Shown here: in pieces, positions 4,855 to 6,798 of the stretch
Layout: each line of letters starts with the position of its first letter
How positions within the stretch are numbered: position 1 is the stretch's first letter
Source of the DNA: a bacterium
GTDB taxonomy: Bacteria > Bdellovibrionota_C > UBA2361 > SZUA-149
Reading direction: 5' to 3'
DNA length: 6,798 nt
NCBI GenBank assembly: GCA_003230795.1
Contig: QIGM01000051.1
Span: 1-6,798 of the forward strand
Translations under genes and position numbers: made by a program
The notes under the pieces: generated by a model
Seen by the model: the letters and a program-made list of their open reading frames with translations, nothing else
Database searches by the model: none
What the model was told of the DNA's origin: nothing

Positions 4855-6798
4855 ATGTTTGCCACTGTGATTGCCACTGTAATTGATTTACTTTCCTCTT
4901 CCCGGTTGCGCTCCCCGCACCACCTTCACCCTCGTCTTAAAAGTATCTCACAGAATTCTAACTCAGGGGATTCTAACTTAGGGGATTCTAACTCAAGGGG
5001 AAGCTTCTCTCTCTCGATGCTGTTCTCGAGCGGAGCTGGAATTCTTTTTGTTCTCCTCTTTTACAATCTTAGCAGCTACATCGGCGCCACTGCCGCGCTG
5101 CGAGAAGCTACTCGATTAACTGCCCGCTGTATTACTCCAAGCGACCCTGAGTGCTTAGCAGTAAACATAGACTCGGCCGACGAAGTACAGAGTGAATGGT
5201 TTGGTGTCCTTGCTTCAGATGAAGACGAGATTGTTGTTACGCTCGCCGACTATGAATATTCTCTCGGATTGGAAACCGACAGTTGGGAGATTCGCTACGA
5301 CGCAGTTGAGATACCGCTTGAGACAAGAACAGTATCAATAGAGAGCGCTCTTGTTCCAACCAACGACTATGTTGCTTCTGTTCTCCCGCCACTTCAAACC
5401 GACGTCACTCCAACACTTCTCGGTCCACCGCGTTTTCAACTCGAACACGCGTTTCCTGGAGCAACGAGAGACGAGTCTCTCGCGTTAAACGACTGGATCG
5501 CTTCGCAGCCCACGACGTTTAAGCAACCGATACGACTTGCCGCCCAGCAACGTATTGAGCCCGGGCAAGAACTCACATTGAACCATCGCCCGATCCTCGT
5601 TCCACCGCTACCATCTGACGAAGCGCTCGACCCCAATGCGAGCTGCGTCAATCGTCGTGGAGGAGCATGCGATATTGCCGCAGCTGCCGGAGCTGACTCC
5701 GATGTGGAATCTTGGCGCACAGATGCATACGTCTCGATAAAGCTCCTAGCTCAAGTACGCTCAGACGATCCAAGCGGCGCAAGCTCTATAGTCAAATGGT
5801 CACAAGCTCCACAAGGGCCCGGACTCTTCGTCGATATAACTGGCCCCGGTCCCAATGGCCGCAGTCATCGCGTCTGTCTCGGCGGGCGCGAATATTCAGG
5901 CCCCATCGGCGCCAATCCACAGGGATACAATCTGTGGCTACGAGGTCCTAGCGGAGCCACGGGTGGAGATCCTAGCGACTCAGTCTGCCCTGGAGGCAAG
6001 GTTCTACACGACCAAATTCGCGTCCCACGAGGAGGCAGCTTTAGTGTCACCGCATATCTTAAAGCCCACGCGAATTCAGCAGCCGCACTTGCAGATGTGC
6101 ATTTGGTATATTTCTACGATGAGTACATTGAGTTAGAGAGAGAAAAAATTCAGTGCGCCACCGAATCCTACCTCCTTCCGCCTAGCCAAGTGCCTTGCGA
6201 ACTACCTATCGCTTGCGTGCCGGAGGGTCGTCTTCCAACCGAGTTCAGCGTTAGTTGTGAACCGAAGGAAGTTGAGCGAACTCTGGGCTGTGGTGACCTC
6301 ACCGAATTAGCTTCCATTCCAAAAATCAATATTTCTGTTCCCACCTGCAGTGGCAGAAGAAATCCGCCTACTACGAATGACATCAAATCACTGGTGCCTA
6401 AAGACCATGAGGTTTGTTCGATTCAAAGCGCACCGGTTTTCTCCAGCGTAGTCGAAGTCGGTAGTGCTACCGGCTCCTGTTCCGGAGTAGCGAAAAGCAC
6501 ACAAAATATTACCTGTGAAGAATCCTTTCGAACGACCCAGAAAACGGATTCCAATTCCTGCGCACTTCTTGCTGCTCGACTTGAATCAATCCGCCGCACA
6601 ACTGATGAATTGAATTCCTCACTTCTGGATTCGGCTGCTAAGTTCTCGAACGTGCCGAATACTAAGCCTTTACGAATAGAGGACTCCGGAACGGAGTTCG
6701 CTTGGCTGCCGCTTGATGAGAACGGTCAAAGCTTACCAACTCAAGATTACAAAAATGTAGAGCTTCGCGCTCCTCTTACGGATGGCAAGCCACGATTC
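4855..6798 (+). CDS. large membrane-anchored, cysteine-rich exported protein, TadE/TadG-like N-terminus (3' end outside window)
   Basis: The frame is open for 648 codons to the right edge. Residues 1-54 are a polar N-terminal segment with a basic, His-containing part (17-29) and a short repeat (34-48). One strong membrane segment follows at about 55-76 (MLFSSGAGILFVLLFYNLSSYI), then ATAALREATRLTARC (78-92), a layout that resembles TadE/TadG-type pilus-assembly proteins, where an N-terminal anchor is followed by an alanine- and arginine-rich helix. The exterior is beta-rich: 283-425 includes glycine-rich loops and RVPRGGSFSVTAYLKA (389-404), possibly a jelly-roll fold. There are 16 cysteines, all after the anchor and ten of them between residues 434 and 569, which suits disulfides outside the cytoplasm. 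TadE proteins are far shorter, so family membership is an inference limited to the N-terminus. It may act in a surface appendage. No homologue is recognised with certainty. Confidence 0.85.
   Translation, partial: MFATVIATVIDLLSSSRLRSPHHLHPRLKSISQNSNSGDSNLGDSNSRGSFSLSMLFSSGAGILFVLLFYNLSSYIGATAALREATRLTARCITPSDPECLAVNIDSADEVQSEWFGVLASDEDEIVVTLADYEYSLGLETDSWEIRYDAVEIPLETRTVSIESALVPTNDYVASVLPPLQTDVTPTLLGPPRFQLEHAFPGATRDESLALNDWIASQPTTFKQPIRLAAQQRIEPGQELTLNHRPILVPPLPSDEALDPNASCVNRRGGACDIAAAAGADSDVESWRTDAYVSIKLLAQVRSDDPSGASSIVKWSQAPQGPGLFVDITGPGPNGRSHRVCLGGREYSGPIGANPQGYNLWLRGPSGATGGDPSDSVCPGGKVLHDQIRVPRGGSFSVTAYLKAHANSAAALADVHLVYFYDEYIELEREKIQCATESYLLPPSQVPCELPIACVPEGRLPTEFSVSCEPKEVERTLGCGDLTELASIPKINISVPTCSGRRNPPTTNDIKSLVPKDHEVCSIQSAPVFSSVVEVGSATGSCSGVAKSTQNITCEESFRTTQKTDSNSCALLAARLESIRRTTDELNSSLLDSAAKFSNVPNTKPLRIEDSGTEFAWLPLDENGQSLPTQDYKNVELRAPLTDGKPRF
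4861..4884 (+). repeat. 12-bp direct duplication at the start of the anchored protein gene
   Basis: GCCACTGTGATT and GCCACTGTAATT lie head to tail directly after the first two codons and encode ATVI twice (residues 3-10). A related ACTGTAATT is found upstream at 4806-4814. This may be simple slippage or part of a repeated protein-binding site spanning the translation start. Confidence 0.6.
4955..4999 (+). repeat. 15-bp tandem repeat, three copies, in frame
   Basis: The unit ATTCTAACTCAGGGG is present three times (4955-4969, 4970-4984, 4985-4999), the second and third copies each differing at one base. It encodes the pentapeptides NSNSG, DSNLG and DSNSR (residues 34-48) just before the membrane anchor, where it probably forms a flexible cytoplasmic linker. 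Confidence 0.9.

Noticed and set aside
5436..5720. Minus-strand frame inside the large right-hand gene
   Set aside because: It lies fully within the continuous 648-codon plus frame, has low-complexity text and no ribosome site that I could see, so it is a shadow.
5712..6136. Two plus-strand frames overlapping the right-hand gene in other registers
   Set aside because: Both are contained in the long plus frame and show biased, repetitive composition (Arg/Ser-rich), as expected for out-of-frame reading.

Overview
The window holds four complete protein genes, one long gene cut by the right edge and a doubtful gene end at the left edge. It looks like chromosomal DNA from a bacterium, probably Gram-negative: balanced base composition, ordinary Shine-Dalgarno sites, a two-gene E1 pyruvate dehydrogenase of the alpha/beta type, a gamma-class carbonic anhydrase and a large anchored exported protein whose N-terminus recalls TadE/TadG pilus proteins. 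The sequence alone does not fix the phylum.

Left part (1-2545): an uncertain coding tail (1-221) and a non-coding leader precede pdhA and pdhB, the two subunits of pyruvate dehydrogenase E1. They lie 35 bp apart with a good ribosome binding site in the gap and are surely one operon. No E2 (dihydrolipoyl acetyltransferase) or E3 gene is in the window. A strong intrinsic terminator follows pdhB.

Middle (2546-2920): the most unusual stretch. The whole gene gap is a nested, imperfect palindrome of about 375 bp. Four copies of the 9-bp word ATAGTCATC alternate in orientation and mark both outer ends and both ends of an inner hairpin with arms of about 54 bp. The right outer end runs into the ATG of the carbonic anhydrase gene. 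It looks like a non-autonomous palindromic (MITE-like) element, or nested insertions of one, between pdhB and its neighbour.

Right part (2921-6798): the gamma carbonic anhydrase gene (+) converges, 10 bp tail to tail, on a minus-strand gene for an unrecognised 393-residue protein with low-complexity parts, a five-fold pentapeptide repeat and a beta-rich C-terminal module. A 208-bp divergent promoter region separates that gene from a plus-strand gene of at least 648 codons with an N-terminal membrane anchor and a cysteine-rich exterior. Both of these carry in-frame 15-bp tandem repeats in linker segments. They are the least explained genes here.
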